Notes: generated from the letters alone by a model not told the origin. A DNA stretch of 64,000 nt from Homarus americanus (GCF_018991925.1 NW_024726235.1:2972259-3036258), one strand, 5' to 3'; shown: positions 1 through 10,770, counted from the stretch's first letter. Translations and numbers: made by a program.

Positions 1-31
1 TGTATGTAATGTATGTATGTATGTATGTATG
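1..31. repeat. (TGTA)n microsatellite at window edge
   Basis: Imperfect TGTA tetranucleotides run from the first base, so the array probably continues outside the window. Confidence 0.85.
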
Positions 32-692
32 ACGCCGAGGCAGAATCAAATACACGAATAAAAAAAAAAGTATTGAACAAAGAAAATGTAAATCCGATGT
101 AATTTTCTAAGTTCGTGTTATTTAAACTATCGGTAAATACTCTGTTTCCTATAGTGATGGAGGTACTCGGTAAACATGGCGGCAGTAGTAATTTTTTATG
201 AGTGTGTGAGAAATAAGGCTTTGTTATACGGAGGCTCACGTACAGTACACGGGGAGATAAATGAGTCATGTAGTGCAGTTAGGCCGCGTCTCCATAACCC
301 AGGGACACCAGTCAAGGAGATCTACTGGAGACAATGAGTCCAGCCGTGACACTCTGGGAGAAGTAACCACCAGACGAAAGTTGTAATTTGACAGAACTAT
401 ATTTTTTTTTACGAGTTTTATGTAATTATATCACATTAACTTTCCTAAAATTCATGGAAGAAGAATGTTAAAGTACATAAGAGTAAAGTGCGTCAGAATG
501 TATCGTTTTAAAATTATTAGGGAATTGTTCTCAACGGCTGCCACACCTCACTACTTCTTGCTCCAGTGTTGTGTCTCCTCCTCCCTCACGTAGGCCCCCC
601 CTCACAAGGCTCTCGTTCTCTTGGTTTCTCTCCCCTCACCTCCCACCGCCACACATCAATTTCACCGGGGAGAGGGGGACCTGATCTTCCTA
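32..692. other. unassigned single-copy sequence
   Basis: Mixed-complexity sequence with poly(A)/poly(T) runs near 60 and 400. A pyrimidine-rich segment lies at about 570-650. I see no gene, RNA or repeat that I can support. Confidence 0.5.
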
Positions 693-724
693 AAAAGTTT
701 GTACTTAATGCACAAACTTTTAAG
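693..724. other. perfect 10-bp inverted repeat (hairpin) next to a splice-donor-like motif
   Basis: AAAAGTTTGT (693-702) and ACAAACTTTT (712-721) are exact reverse complements around a 9-nt loop. AAG|GTAAGG, a good match to a 5' splice donor, follows at once. No coding exon upstream is convincing, so the pairing may be chance. Confidence 0.45.
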
Positions 725-743
725 GTAAGGGAGGTAAATCGCC

Positions 744-815
744 ATGTTAGGTCAGGTTAAGTTAGGTCAGGTTAGGTCAAGTGAGGTTAGGTTAGGTCAG
801 GTCAGGTTAGGTCAG
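744..815 (+). repeat. degenerate telomere-like TTAGG block
   Basis: About 70 bp of TTAGG and TCAGG pentamers in TTAGG orientation. TTAGG is the ancestral arthropod telomere repeat. The TCAGG variants show this is an old or degenerate interstitial copy, not a telomere end. Confidence 0.8.
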
Positions 816-883
816 ATTACAGGAGACATTATTTGATTTTTTATTGATATTTGGTCTAAAGGGAGTGACGCGGCGACCTGTAG

Positions 884-980
884 TAGTGTGTGGTGTGGTG
901 GGGTGTGGTGGGGTGTAGTGTGGTGTGGTGTGGTGTGGTGGGGTGGGGTGGGGTGTGATGTGGTGGGGTGTGGCGTGATG
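884..980. repeat. GT-rich minisatellite (GGTGTGGTGG words)
   Basis: Irregular 5- and 10-bp GGTGT/GGGGT words with strict strand asymmetry: the plus strand has almost no C. The apparent His/Pro/Thr-rich reading frame on the minus strand is a by-product of the repeat. Confidence 0.85.
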
Positions 981-1408
981 GTAGATTTATGAGACATGTT
1001 GACCATTATTCTATGTTCTGGTTCAAACTTTAACCTCCAGATGACACTTGATGTTATATGCTGTGAGAATTTAAAACACTTGGAACTTTTGACACAGTGA
1101 GGTTAGGTTAGTTTAGTTACTGGTGAGGGAATGTAGACCGTATAGTGGCTATCCTTACCTCTCTGCTAAGTTGTAAAATTTACATAATTATGAATATGAG
1201 AATTATTTATACCCTCTTTTAATGCATTTAAATAGGAAATATATTGTCTAATTTACTGATATTATTGATGGTGAGAGAGAATTATAAGGAACTGACGCCA
1301 CAGCAGCCTCCTTTGGGGACCTCTGATTGGTTGCAACTTGGTGTGTCTCCGCTGACAACACCAAGGCGCTGACAACACGAGACGGTGACCCCAAAGATTA
1401 AGAGGCTC

Positions 1409-1435
1409 CACACACACACACACACACACACACAC
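1409..1435. repeat. (CA)n microsatellite
   Basis: Uninterrupted CA dinucleotides, about 13 units. Confidence 0.95.
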
Positions 1436-2010
1436 TAGGGACCTCCCACCCAATCACAACCTTGGTAGTGATTATGTTTGTGTCAGTCTCTTGGCGAGTG
1501 ACCTGTTAACCTGGCCAAGATGGTGGTATAGGGTGAGACAGAGAGACAGACAGAGAGAGAGCGAGACTGGAGGAGGAGGTATAACGAGAAAGTTCAGAGG
1601 AAGCGAAGGTGGAAGTGAAGAAAACAAAGGTGGAGGTATAAGCAACAGGTGGGATCTGGTGGACAATCAAAGACAAGAGGAACTTTTGCAACAGACACAA
1701 AAAAATCAAATCCAAAAATACCATCAAAATTTTATCTATTAACTAAGTGTTCCATTACGGAGAGATAGAGGAGACAAGATTACGAGGTAGAATGTATGTA
1801 TGGGAAGAATTTGTCTCTTAACTTATTTCTTTAACTAAGTGAAGGTATCGAGTTAAGGTTATCTCTGTATAATGTGTGTGTCTTTAACTCACTTGGGTAA
1901 ACTCTTATACATTATTCAGTTGGGAGTAAGATTCATCATACGAATCATTGAATATTCGTAGCCATGATTCACACGTTCATTACTTGTCCCTCTTATCCCA
2001 CTTCTTTAGT

Positions 2011-2072
2011 GTAGATTCGAACCCATATCCATTAGGTTGCCCACTCAGTGTTATAATTTCTACACCACAAGT
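2011..2072 (-). mobile_element. tRNA-derived (SINE-like) remnant 1
   Basis: On the minus strand the segment ends in GGGTTCGAATC, an exact RNA polymerase III B-box core. About 45 nt before it lies a GTGGTGTAG segment resembling an A box. The spacing fits a tRNA-derived SINE head. No clean cloverleaf or intact tail is visible, so I call it a remnant and not a tRNA gene. Confidence 0.45.
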
Positions 2073-2111
2073 TTTTAAAAAAATTTCTTGCTCCTGTAAT
2101 GTTGATTTGCG

Positions 2112-2155
2112 TGATGATAATGATGATGATGATGATGATGATGATAATGATGATG
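2112..2155. repeat. (GAT)n microsatellite
   Basis: About 14 GAT/GATAAT trinucleotides with two interruptions. Confidence 0.92.
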
Positions 2156-2334
2156 CTTCATTTGCATAATGTAATGTAACACCTGCAAGGAGAGAAGGTA
2201 ATAAAAATAAACAAGGAAGGAAACTCTTATATTAATTTTTTTCTTGGGGTTATGAAGAAAATGTAGGTGAAGACATAATTTAGGTCTAGTCACGGCACGA
2301 GGAAAGGCTTGACTTAGAACAAATAGAATAAATT

Positions 2335-2359
2335 AAGGTTAGGTTAGGTTAGGTTAGGT
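2335..2359 (+). repeat. short TTAGG block
   Basis: Five consecutive perfect TTAGG units. Interstitial telomere-like sequence. Confidence 0.85.
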
Positions 2360-2929
2360 GAAGACAATAACAAGATGAAATAAATCATATAATTATCTGA
2401 TAATGTTTAACCCTTTGAGTACATTAAATTAGGCCATTGACCGAAATATCTTAAACCCCTTTAGTAGAAAATTATTTAACCCTTTGATTAAAAATACTTG
2501 TCATTACCTTGATTAGATGTTCTGATCCTTTGGAAGACGGTGGACTTAACCTTGAGGGTGATTACATTGTCCTCGAAGTGTGTGGGGGGTCAATCAGAGT
2601 ACGTTTGGAAAAATTGCATACAGACGTAGAATATTAACAGTGAGTGAAATTCCCCAGTTTTAAGTCAGAACCTCGAGTGAATGTTGCTGGAATATATCTT
2701 TTTTTTAAGTGATGGAATGACCTCTTGACCTTCTAACCTTGACCTGACCTGACCTCGTTGATGTATCTTTTGGAAATTGGTGAATGGCGTAACGGGAGAG
2801 GAGGAAAAAAAAGTTAGAGAGACAAGTTAGAGAAGAAGAATGAGGGACATGCACACGGAGTAGACTAGTGAGAGGAAGAGGAGGTTTGGTGACAGATGTT
2901 GCCTCTCCCACGACTTGTTTACACCGACT

Positions 2930-3125
2930 TTCCCCTCTCTCTCTCTCCTCTCCTCTTCCTCTACCTCTCTACACTTCTCCCCTCACTTACCATCTTACTC
3001 TTTCTTCCCCTCCTTCTTCCTCAACCCCTCCCTGTACCTTTTCCCTCTCCCCTTAACCCCCCACCTATCCCTTCTCTCACCCCTCCTCATTTCCCTACTT
3101 CCCTCCTCCACCCTCCCTCTCCCGT
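2930..3125 (+). repeat. polypyrimidine tract
   Basis: About 195 bp of almost pure C/T on the plus strand, without a single repeating unit. Three overlapping long frames here are low-complexity Leu/Pro/Ser artefacts. Confidence 0.85.
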
Positions 3126-3128
3126 CTG

Positions 3129-3306
3129 CTGAAGTTGACGTCAATTCTTCCTACTTACTGGAGCTGACGTCACTCCCCCATCCACTTTGCTGGGACTGAC
3201 GTCAACCCTCCCTCCCACCTGCAGGAGTTGACCTTACTACCCATTTTACCTGTAGGAGATGTAGTATTCCTACCTGTGAGAAGCAACGTCAGTCCTCCTC
3301 CTTTGA
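3129..3306. repeat. degenerate ~30-bp minisatellite carrying CRE octamers
   Basis: Six diverged units of 24-32 bp, each beginning CTGNAG or similar and continuing with a TGACGTCA-like core and a C/T-rich half. The first three units have a perfect palindromic TGACGTCA (3136, 3165, 3197). The last three carry mutated versions (TGACCTTA, TGTAGTAT, AACGTCA). Confidence 0.7.
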
Positions 3307-3310
3307 TGGT

Positions 3311-3432
<122 letters not shown>

Positions 3433-3587
3433 CGTTTTCTGCATTATGCAATATTTTCCTACGTGTCTTTGTTTTACTTATTCACTGATTTACTCAATTA
3501 TGTGTTCACTTCTCTTGTTGTGATTCAGAATCATTGAAGTTTAATGCAAGAAAAATTTTGTTACACCCACCTACAACGCATACACTT

Positions 3588-3655
3588 CACCCACCCAACA
3601 AGTCACCTATATTTATCCACCCACCCAACAAGTCACCTATATCTATCCACCCACC
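3588..3655. repeat. ~30-bp tandem duplication
   Basis: CCACCCAACAAGTCACCTAT followed by ATYTATCCACC occurs twice, with a partial third copy. Confidence 0.8.
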
Positions 3656-3827
3656 TACTGCCCCCACCCACCCACCGCGCCGCGTCTAGGCAGGGCTCTT
3701 CATTAAGTGAGTAAGTCAAACACGAGGCATTGTTTACACCTCGGTCCCTTGATGAAGCCAACTTGAGGATGGCATATTGCCCTAACGTGGCTAATAATGA
3801 TCCTCTTCTCAAACACGGCTTGTGACA

Positions 3828-4020
3828 CTCCCTAGGATGGTTGTGTCAGGGCTGCTGGGAGTACATAGGGGCTATACAGTCCTCTCCCTCGGCCGGCTAT
3901 GTGAGGTGGTGGTAGAGTATCCAGGGGCTACATAGTCCCCTCACTAGGTTGACTGTGTAAGGGTTGGTAGGAGTGCATATGGGGCTATAGAATCCGTTTC
4001 TAGGCTAGGTGTATAGCGCA
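3828..4020. repeat. degenerate ~55-bp minisatellite
   Basis: Three diverged copies of 54-57 bp share a CTAGGNTGG-like start, a GGNAGNAGTNCATA-like middle and a GGGGCTAYANAGTC-like end (3867-3880, 3924-3937, 3981-3994). A broken fourth copy follows. Copies are far apart in sequence, so the duplication is old. Confidence 0.65.
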
Positions 4021-4183
4021 ACATACAATGGATTTCCTCAGTCCTTAGCTGCCTCTCTAGGGGCTATATTCCACAGTAGTCCCCAGTCACCGTAACCTGT
4101 TCTGTGGGGCTGCAAACTGGGTCACATTAATGTTCTGTCGAAAAATAGATGTTGGTCGATATTGGAGCATCAGTATTTAATGT

Positions 4184-4186
<3 letters not shown>

Positions 4187-4242
<56 letters not shown>
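4187..4242. repeat. (AC)n microsatellite
   Basis: 28 uninterrupted AC units. Confidence 0.97.
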
Positions 4243-4244
<2 letters not shown>

Positions 4245-4331
4245 GCTCACATGTATGTAAAACTCAAGAGTACACCTGGCGTGACGAGCATTGAGGATAT
4301 ATTAGTCAAGCAGCCTCTCCCATCCATCACA

Positions 4332-4441
4332 CCTTGGCACTACCACCACTACTACCCTTGGCACTACCACCACTACTACCCTTGGCACTACCACCACTAC
4401 TACTACTACCCTTGGCACTACCACCACCACCACCACCACTA
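4332..4441. repeat. 24-bp minisatellite with trinucleotide core
   Basis: Four copies of CCTTGGCACTACCACCACTA plus TAC repeats. The last copies expand into pure (TAC)n and (CAC)n, a sign of slippage inside the larger unit. Confidence 0.88.
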
Positions 4442-4477
4442 GAGTTTATGATCACGCACCAAAGACATACCTGCCAC

Positions 4478-4547
4478 TTCTACTACTACTTCATCACCAC
4501 CATCACCACCACAACCACCACCATCCTTACCACCATCACTACCACAC
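4478..4547. repeat. (CAC/ATC) trinucleotide-rich tract
   Basis: Imperfect TAC, CAC and ATC trinucleotides. Probably the decayed continuation of the preceding array. Confidence 0.75.
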
Positions 4548-4795
4548 ACCCCTGTACTCTTGCTCACTAAAACACTTGACTTACTTTTATAATAATTTTC
4601 TGAATTTATAGAAGTTGTCTCAGGAAAAACTAAGACTTGGTGTTAGGTGATAAATAATAATCTTGGCACTTGAAGTAATGAGGGCAGAGCAACAAATTGG
4701 GTCTCCTCATTACTGTATTGCGGTGTATATAATGTTTCCTGAAGATAGACCATTATTATCATCAGCTACCGGTGGAGTGTGAGGATATAGCAATG

Positions 4796-4911
4796 CTCCT
4801 TCCTTCCTTCCTTCCTTCCTTCCTTCCTTCCTTCCTTCCTTCCTTCCTTCCTTCCTTCCTTCCTTCCTTCCTTCCTTCCTTCCTTCCTTCCTTCCTTCCT
4901 TCCTTCCTTCT
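4796..4911. repeat. (TTCC)n microsatellite
   Basis: About 29 perfect TTCC units. Confidence 0.97.
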
Positions 4912-5985
4912 GTAACACTCTATCCCGTAACTTTATCCAATGTGATCAGATTTTATTTCGATTTTCAGATATGGTACAAAGTTATGTATCGTAAAGCCCT
5001 TCAGTATATTTCAGCGGATAAGGTGATATATTTAACAGTGTTCACCCATTCCTGTCTTAATGCCAACAGAACATAAGTCATCTACATCACCCTCCTCATA
5101 CCTCGGCCAGATCTACCATTAGTTAGGGGTATATAGATTTCTTCCTATACAAAACACAATTCCTTTACTCGTAACCCAGGAATGACACATCAGTCTTGAG
5201 TCAATTTATGGTCCAGTGCATCTAACCTCCCTTGCCTCACCTGGCTTGACCCCTTACATTAGCCACCACAGCCCGAGGTAAAGCAATATTTATACAAGAA
5301 TAACGTTAGTATAGGGACAGGTGTACAGGATATGAACACACCTCTCTCTCATATACACCATTTAATACCACGTTTAGAAATATAGATGATGTTAACAAGA
5401 CCATCTCATTATTCTCTCGGTTCCTTGGTGTGATGCATCAAGCGACACACACACACACACCTACTCTTTTTACCTTCAATTTAATGCACCTCATTTACTG
5501 CCATTCAAATACCTGTAATAGTATTCATGTGAGTCCTGTTCGAATATAAGTCTTAATGATCAGATATTAGTGAAGATAAAAAAAATGAAATTGGATGTGG
5601 AAAATTTTTAAGTCTCTCGTATTTAATGTTGGAAAATGACGTTGTTGGAAGAGATAAAGTTGGTAATGGAATACTGTGTAGATGACAACAGTGGTGGCAG
5701 CCAGGGGGATGTATAAAAACACTTAAGTGATTTATTCGATGCCTTATTCAGCCTTCCCTCCCTCCTGAATTATAAATCAGTCAACAATAAATAATTCAAA
5801 TCCCACAGACAGCAAAACTGAGAATATTTTTGGGGGTTACAAACAAACAAACAAAAAAAGAAGAGCTTTGTTGTTTTTAACCAAGAATATTACTCCTGAA
5901 TTTTTTTTTTTTAATGGAAGTTTTGATGTATATTTTTATAGATAATATTACATTGACAAGTATTGAGAAAGAGGAACCAGGCACT
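4912..5985. other. unassigned single-copy sequence
   Basis: AT-rich unique sequence. A short (CA)n lies at 5445-5461 and an (AAAC)n-rich stretch at 5841-5860. No open frame longer than background and no RNA or repeat could be supported. Confidence 0.5.
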
Positions 5986-6172
5986 CGGACCCCCCTTAGC
6001 CCCGCACCCCAACCCACAACCTCCCCCACAACCCCCCTAACACACCCTCCCCACACTAACCCACACCTCCCCATCACAACCACCCTCCCCCACACCCCCC
6101 AAACCCACCTCCCCACACACCCCCAGCCACCTCCCCACCCCCCCAACCCCACACCCCCAGCCCACCCCCCAT
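5986..6172. repeat. C-rich CCCCACA minisatellite
   Basis: About 185 bp of irregular CCCCACAACC-type words with almost no G on the plus strand. The minus strand is therefore a run of GGGG blocks with G-quadruplex potential. The Pro/Thr-rich and Gly/Trp-rich frames are artefacts. Confidence 0.88.
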
Positions 6173-6179
6173 GATCCTT

Positions 6180-6660
6180 ACCTGTAGATCGATAGCCTTT
6201 TTGTACTGTATATATGTAACGATACTTGTATAGACGGACAGGGCCATAGTGGGGCCAACTCAGCCGTGCTCTACCCCTTACTACAGCCCCCTGCCAGGTA
6301 GTACCCGGGTCACTGTGCCACTCGCCTCCTCCACCTGCTCCTCTCTACCTCATCATTATACGAGTATATCCTCGAACGTCCATCATGTGAGTGCGGTTGA
6401 AGCAGGTTAAGGGCCGCTCTCGAGTGGCACTTGAGCTAGTGTCATCAATGGTGGCCGGCACCAAGCCAGCTCGTATCAAGTTGGCACATCTCTCGGGTCG
6501 GGAGACGAGAGCTGGGGGACAGCTTGACGGGGGGGAGAGGCAGCTTGAGGGGGAGGGGGTAGGATATGAGGGGAAGACAGGGAGAGTGACGGGGGTGATG
6601 CTGTCGATAACATGTGTGCTGAGGAGAAGGTTTCATCTTATTGTTTTGTCTCTGGAATAT
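6180..6660. other. GC-rich unassigned island
   Basis: Noticeably richer in G+C than its neighbours and of normal complexity. A 90-codon open frame (6391-6663, plus) and a 63-codon frame on the other strand overlap it. Neither resembles a protein I recognise, and both run through a G-rich half. It could be an exon, a CpG-type regulatory segment or an old transposon piece. Confidence 0.3.
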
Positions 6661-7130
6661 TAGAATTCTTTTTTACGATTTTTCTTCTCGGAGTTTTACA
6701 GTGAGGAGTGAACAACACGGGTCAGGTGTGGTGTTGGGGCGGACACTGGACACCTCTCAAAACTGATCAAATATTTTTTTTCTGAATTTTTCTGGCATGA
6801 TGGCCATTCATACCCGAATTATGCGAGTGATATTACTTGAATCAACTTGGATATATTTTTTTCTAATATTAATCATACGCCTTTCCACATATAGTAGCAG
6901 AGTAGTTCATTCAGATTAATGTGTGGTGGTCAACTTTTATACAGAACATACGAATGGTAAAAAAAAATTCCTCTTTCCATTTTCCAGTTTTGAAGTTCCG
7001 CTAAACACATGGATGACTCTCATGTTCAGAGTTTGTATGGAAATTATCCACTTTTAAAACAGTTGGTATATTAGTCTGTGTTTCTCTGAGGTGTAAACAA
7101 ACGTGCAGAAGGTAACAAAGGTGACATGTT

Positions 7131-7288
7131 GTGAGGGTGTTGGGTGTTGGTAGTGGGGTGTTGGGTGGTGGTAGTGGGGTGTTGGGTGTTGGTAGTGGGG
7201 TGTTGGGTGTTGGTAGTGGGGTGTAGGGTGTTGGTAGTGGGGTGTTGGGTGTTGGTAGTGGGGTGTAGGTTGGTGTTGGGTGTTCACT
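7131..7288. repeat. 21-bp minisatellite
   Basis: Six to seven copies of GTGTTGGGTGTTGGTAGTGG(G), with GTAG or GGTG substitutions in single units. Confidence 0.93.
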
Positions 7289-7453
7289 TACATAGATAGC
7301 ATACTTAAAGATATCTCCCCTTAGTTATTGACTTTCATTTATCTCCACATATTTTTATCGGATTTTGTTTTAGGATTTTTGTTCGTTTCTTAGATTTATT
7401 TACCTTCTGTTGCTATTATTTTGTTGGCCATCAGCGTTTTACTCAATCCTGGA

Positions 7454-7562
7454 CTATATAAAGGACCCCCCACCCCTCCTCCTCCCCATCCCCCCCCGAG
7501 CATCAGCAGCACCATATAGAGTTCTTCATCGTCAGGAGCTTTAAGGTGACTTAGTGTGAGTA
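7454..7562 (+). promoter_or_regulatory. weak candidate TATA promoter and first-exon start
   Basis: CTATATAAAGG at 7454-7464 is a good TATA box. A C-rich stretch follows, then GCATCAGCAGC (7500-7510), which resembles an arthropod TCA-type initiator, then AAG|GTGACT, a donor-like motif, at 7543-7551. The TATA-to-initiator distance of about 47 bp exceeds the usual ~30 bp and no ATG lies between, so this is only a candidate. Confidence 0.2.
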
Positions 7563-8073
7563 TGAGGCAATCACCGTTTAGCTGCTTCCTAAATGGGGGG
7601 TATAAGGAAAAATGGCTCCTGTGTGTGTGTGTGTGTGTACAGTATTAAAAGTTTATGATAAAGGGATTTTCAGTTGATTCAAGATGCGTATCGAGCCTTT
7701 GGTGACCTCCAGGTAACAGGTTTGTGGGTGCTCATATATAACTCAAATTTTATGAGAAATATGAAGATCCTCGCTGCTACCTTCCTACAGTGATTAGAAA
7801 TATGGGATCATGTGAAGATTAGGCACCCTAGTTTATTTCACCTTATAATTAACTAACCTAGGCTCCCTCAGGTATCGTAGAGAGTTTAATCTTCAGGTGC
7901 AATAAGGTGAGGTGGCTAATCTTCGCCTTATCCGATATATGCATGACAGAGCCGTGCCTGACATGTTAACCTTGAACTGGGTGAATTTTTAAGGTTTTCG
8001 ATAATCACTCGATGCTTACCGACCATTGTGTGTCGTGTTCTGCATGCATAAGCTGGGCCGTGTTACCAGTCAC
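7563..8073. other. unassigned single-copy sequence
   Basis: Mixed-complexity sequence with a short (GT)n at 7621-7638. No supported feature. Confidence 0.5.
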
Positions 8074-8079
8074 TTGTGT

Positions 8080-8158
<79 letters not shown>
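8074..8158. repeat. (GT)n microsatellite
   Basis: About 40 GT units with one GTAT interruption near the start. Confidence 0.97.
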
Positions 8159-8160
<2 letters not shown>

Positions 8161-8605
8161 AACGGATGAATAACACACACCAACATATATAACACACATA
8201 ATACTCTCCAAGCTTTACTATCTTTTAACTCAACTAACTGCATCTCTTACTGGAAGAAAAATCCGGCCCTTAGTTACAACTGGAATATATAAATAAAAAT
8301 ACATTGTAAATTATGAGCCAAATGTCATATAGTTTTAGGGGAGGCGAATTGAATTGAAAACAAAAATTATACCGTACTGAGTTATGATTTAGTTGTGTGC
8401 TTAAAATTATTGTGTTTTTTTTACAAATTATGTGTCTGAAGTTTTAGGTAAAGTATAATGATTTAGTGTGAGTTTAGTGACTTAGTTCAACGTATTATAG
8501 TAATTTTTAATGTTTATTGTGTTTTAGTACTTTAAAATGTGTTAATTTATTGATGAAACTATTTGCTTTTATTGATATGTATAGAATAAACCAGACGTGT
8601 TCTGT

Positions 8606-8672
8606 ATGCGGCGGCTGGGTGGACAAAGCTCTCGTTTTTGGTCCTATTGATTGCTCGTTCGATCCTAGGGTT
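8606..8672 (+). mobile_element. tRNA-derived (SINE-like) remnant 2
   Basis: CGGCTGGGTGGACAAAGC (8612-8629) resembles an A box and its continuation. CGTTCGATCC (8656-8665) matches the B box at tRNA-like spacing. The surrounding sequence does not fold into an obvious cloverleaf, so a SINE head is more likely than a tRNA gene. Confidence 0.45.
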
Positions 8673-8909
8673 ACATAATTCATCCGTCAAAATTTATGGT
8701 TACATTCTCGTTTCTTGTCTACTAAAGTGTTATGGTTTTTAGTTAGGTTTATGAAGCCTTTATTTTATATGTGGTAAATAAACACGTCTCTGTTCATACT
8801 ATACCGTCAGTCGTTTGTTGATGAACTGATATATCACAAGCCAGCCTCTTACGGTGACGCATAGTATGAGTTATAACATAAAAGACCCGTGGGGAAGGAC
8901 TACACTCTA

Positions 8910-9492
8910 CACACATAACACGGCTCACACACACAACACGGCTCACACACACAACACGGCTCACACTCACAACACGGTACACACACAACACGGTACATAC
9001 ACAACACGGCTCACACACACAACTCGGCTCACACACACAACCGGCTCACACAACCTGGCTCACACACAACACGGCTCACACACAACGGCTCACACAAAAC
9101 TCAGCTCACACACACAACACGGCTCACACACACAACACGGCTCACACACACAACACGGCTCACACACACAACACGGCTCACAACACAGGCTCACACAAAA
9201 CTCAGCTCACACACAACACGGCTCACACACAACACGGCTCACACAAAACTGGCTCACACACACACCACGGCTCACACTCACAACACGGCTCACACACACA
9301 CGGCTCACACGCACAACACGGCTCACACACACAACAACGGCACACACACACAACACGGCTCACACACAGCACGACGGCTCAAAACACACAAAACTCAGCT
9401 CACTCCGGCTCACACACATAACACGGCTTACACACACAACACGGCTCACACACATAACACGGCTCACACACATAACACGGCTTACACACTAT
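8910..9492. repeat. 16-bp minisatellite (CACACAACACGGCTCA)
   Basis: Nearly 600 bp of ACACAACACGGCTCAC with indels in the CA part and variants such as AACTCAGCTCA and AACTGGCTCA. The 219-codon open frame across it is produced by the repeat. Confidence 0.95.
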
Positions 9493-10111
9493 ACTCAATT
9501 AAACTTATGCTAAAATAATTACTTGACTTACTATTCCCCCGAAGTAAAATTGTCAAGTCTTATTATTGAGTATTACTTACCATAATCCAACAGTCAGTAA
9601 AATATTAATTTTTTTTTTAACTCTCACAAAAGGTTAAATCCTGTACAGACGAGAGAATGGTTTTTCACGTGTTTACCCCCCCTCCCCCCCGCGTCTCAGT
9701 GTTGACCAGTATGAACCATTATTACAATAGAGTTTCCCCATATTTAGTCACTTTTGTCCTTTGAACAAGTTATGATTATTCTTTCCTCTTATTCTTGTGG
9801 CTGTACTACCAATGTTGTTGTATTATTGTTGTTGTTATTTTTTTCTGTTTTTGTTGTTATTGATTTTGTTGATATTTTATTTCTCATTATTATTATTGAT
9901 GTTGATGTGTCTTACGATGAGAGGTTAGTATCAACACACCTGCTGGACACTCCGGTATACAGGTGTTCTGAAAATAGGTGGACTGACCTTAATTAAACTA
10001 GACAGGTATATTGAATATTGGACTCTGGAAAAAGAAAGAAAAAACAAATTAGTTTCGGTAAAGGTATGTCAAAGGTCACGGTCACATATCAAACTTATTT
10101 TTCCCCACATT
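9493..10111. other. unassigned AT-rich sequence
   Basis: Contains poly(T) at 9611, a C-run at 9677-9690 and a TTG/TTA trinucleotide-rich stretch at 9810-9910. No gene is supported. Confidence 0.5.
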
Positions 10112-10148
10112 TCAACCTAACCTAACCCGCCCCCCCCCTCCCCCCCAC
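10112..10148 (-). repeat. AACCT pair joined to a C-run
   Basis: CAACCTAACCTAACCC runs into a C-rich tract. Short interstitial telomere-like word. Confidence 0.65.
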
Positions 10149-10225
10149 GTCTGCAGGTAGTATACAGGCTGGTCAGTAACGAGTACATCTTTTAGGGAGA
10201 TTTTGCTTTTAACCACTCCGTATAT

Positions 10226-10335
10226 TTGTCTGTATGTACGTACATGTGTCCGTATGTATTTTGTCTGGGTCAACCTATGTCTGTATGTACATGTGTCTGT
10301 ATGTTTCTGTGTCTGTGTGTACCTGTCTGTATATA
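10226..10335. repeat. degenerate TGTC/TGTA tetranucleotide array
   Basis: Irregular TGTCTGTATGTA words with insertions. The Cys/Val/Tyr-rich frames are artefacts. Confidence 0.75.
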
Positions 10336-10354
10336 CAGTACCCGTGTCTTTGTT

Positions 10355-10472
10355 TATTGCTTACACGTGGCCTGTACTGTTTGCTCGTGGCCTGTATTGT
10401 TTACATGTGACTTGCATTATTTGCACGTGGCCTGCACTGTTTACATGTGACCTGCACTGTTTACTCGTGTTC
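10355..10472. repeat. 20-bp minisatellite
   Basis: Six diverged copies of TTTACACGTGGCCTGCACTG. The GTGGCC/GTGACC alternation is shared by pairs of units. One unit has a perfect CACGTG E-box. Confidence 0.8.
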
Positions 10473-10625
10473 TATACGGTATATTCACCCCGACAGCCAA
10501 TGGAGATGCTGTGTTATTCAGGTCAAAAGGTCAGGGTTGAAGGTTATAACTTAATAGGATGAAGTTGTCAGCCAGAGGGAACAGCTGTCTTGCTCACCTG
10601 TGTCATTATGGATTTGATTTGATGC

Positions 10626-10770
10626 TTAACCTAACCTAACCTAACCTAACCTAACCTAACCTAACCTAACCTAACCTAACCTAACCTAACCTAACATAAC
10701 ATAACTTACCCTAAGATCACCTAACATAACCTGATATAAACAATCTAACCCAACCCAACCCAACCCAACC
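10626..10770 (-). repeat. CCTAA telomere-like block, longest pure one in the window
   Basis: About 14 perfect CTAAC units (10626-10694) give way to ATAAC and CACCTAACAT variants, and then to CAACC pentamers at 10746-10770. It decays in one direction, as expected for an old interstitial telomeric insertion or repair patch. Confidence 0.92.

Noticed and set aside
4334..4570. Pro/Leu- and His/Tyr-rich coding repeats
   Set aside because: Several frames are open over the 24-bp trinucleotide-rich array and none is favoured.
8854..9513. 219-codon plus-strand frame rich in His and Thr
   Set aside because: It is the translation of the 16-bp CACACAACACGGCTCA array; the unit is not a multiple of three and there is no codon structure.
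9810..9996. Short hydrophobic protein (Val/Leu/Ile-rich frame)
   Set aside because: Lies on a TTG/TTA trinucleotide-rich stretch; composition is explained by it.
10626..10770. True chromosome end
   Set aside because: The block is short, decays into other repeats and has unique sequence on both sides, so it is interstitial.
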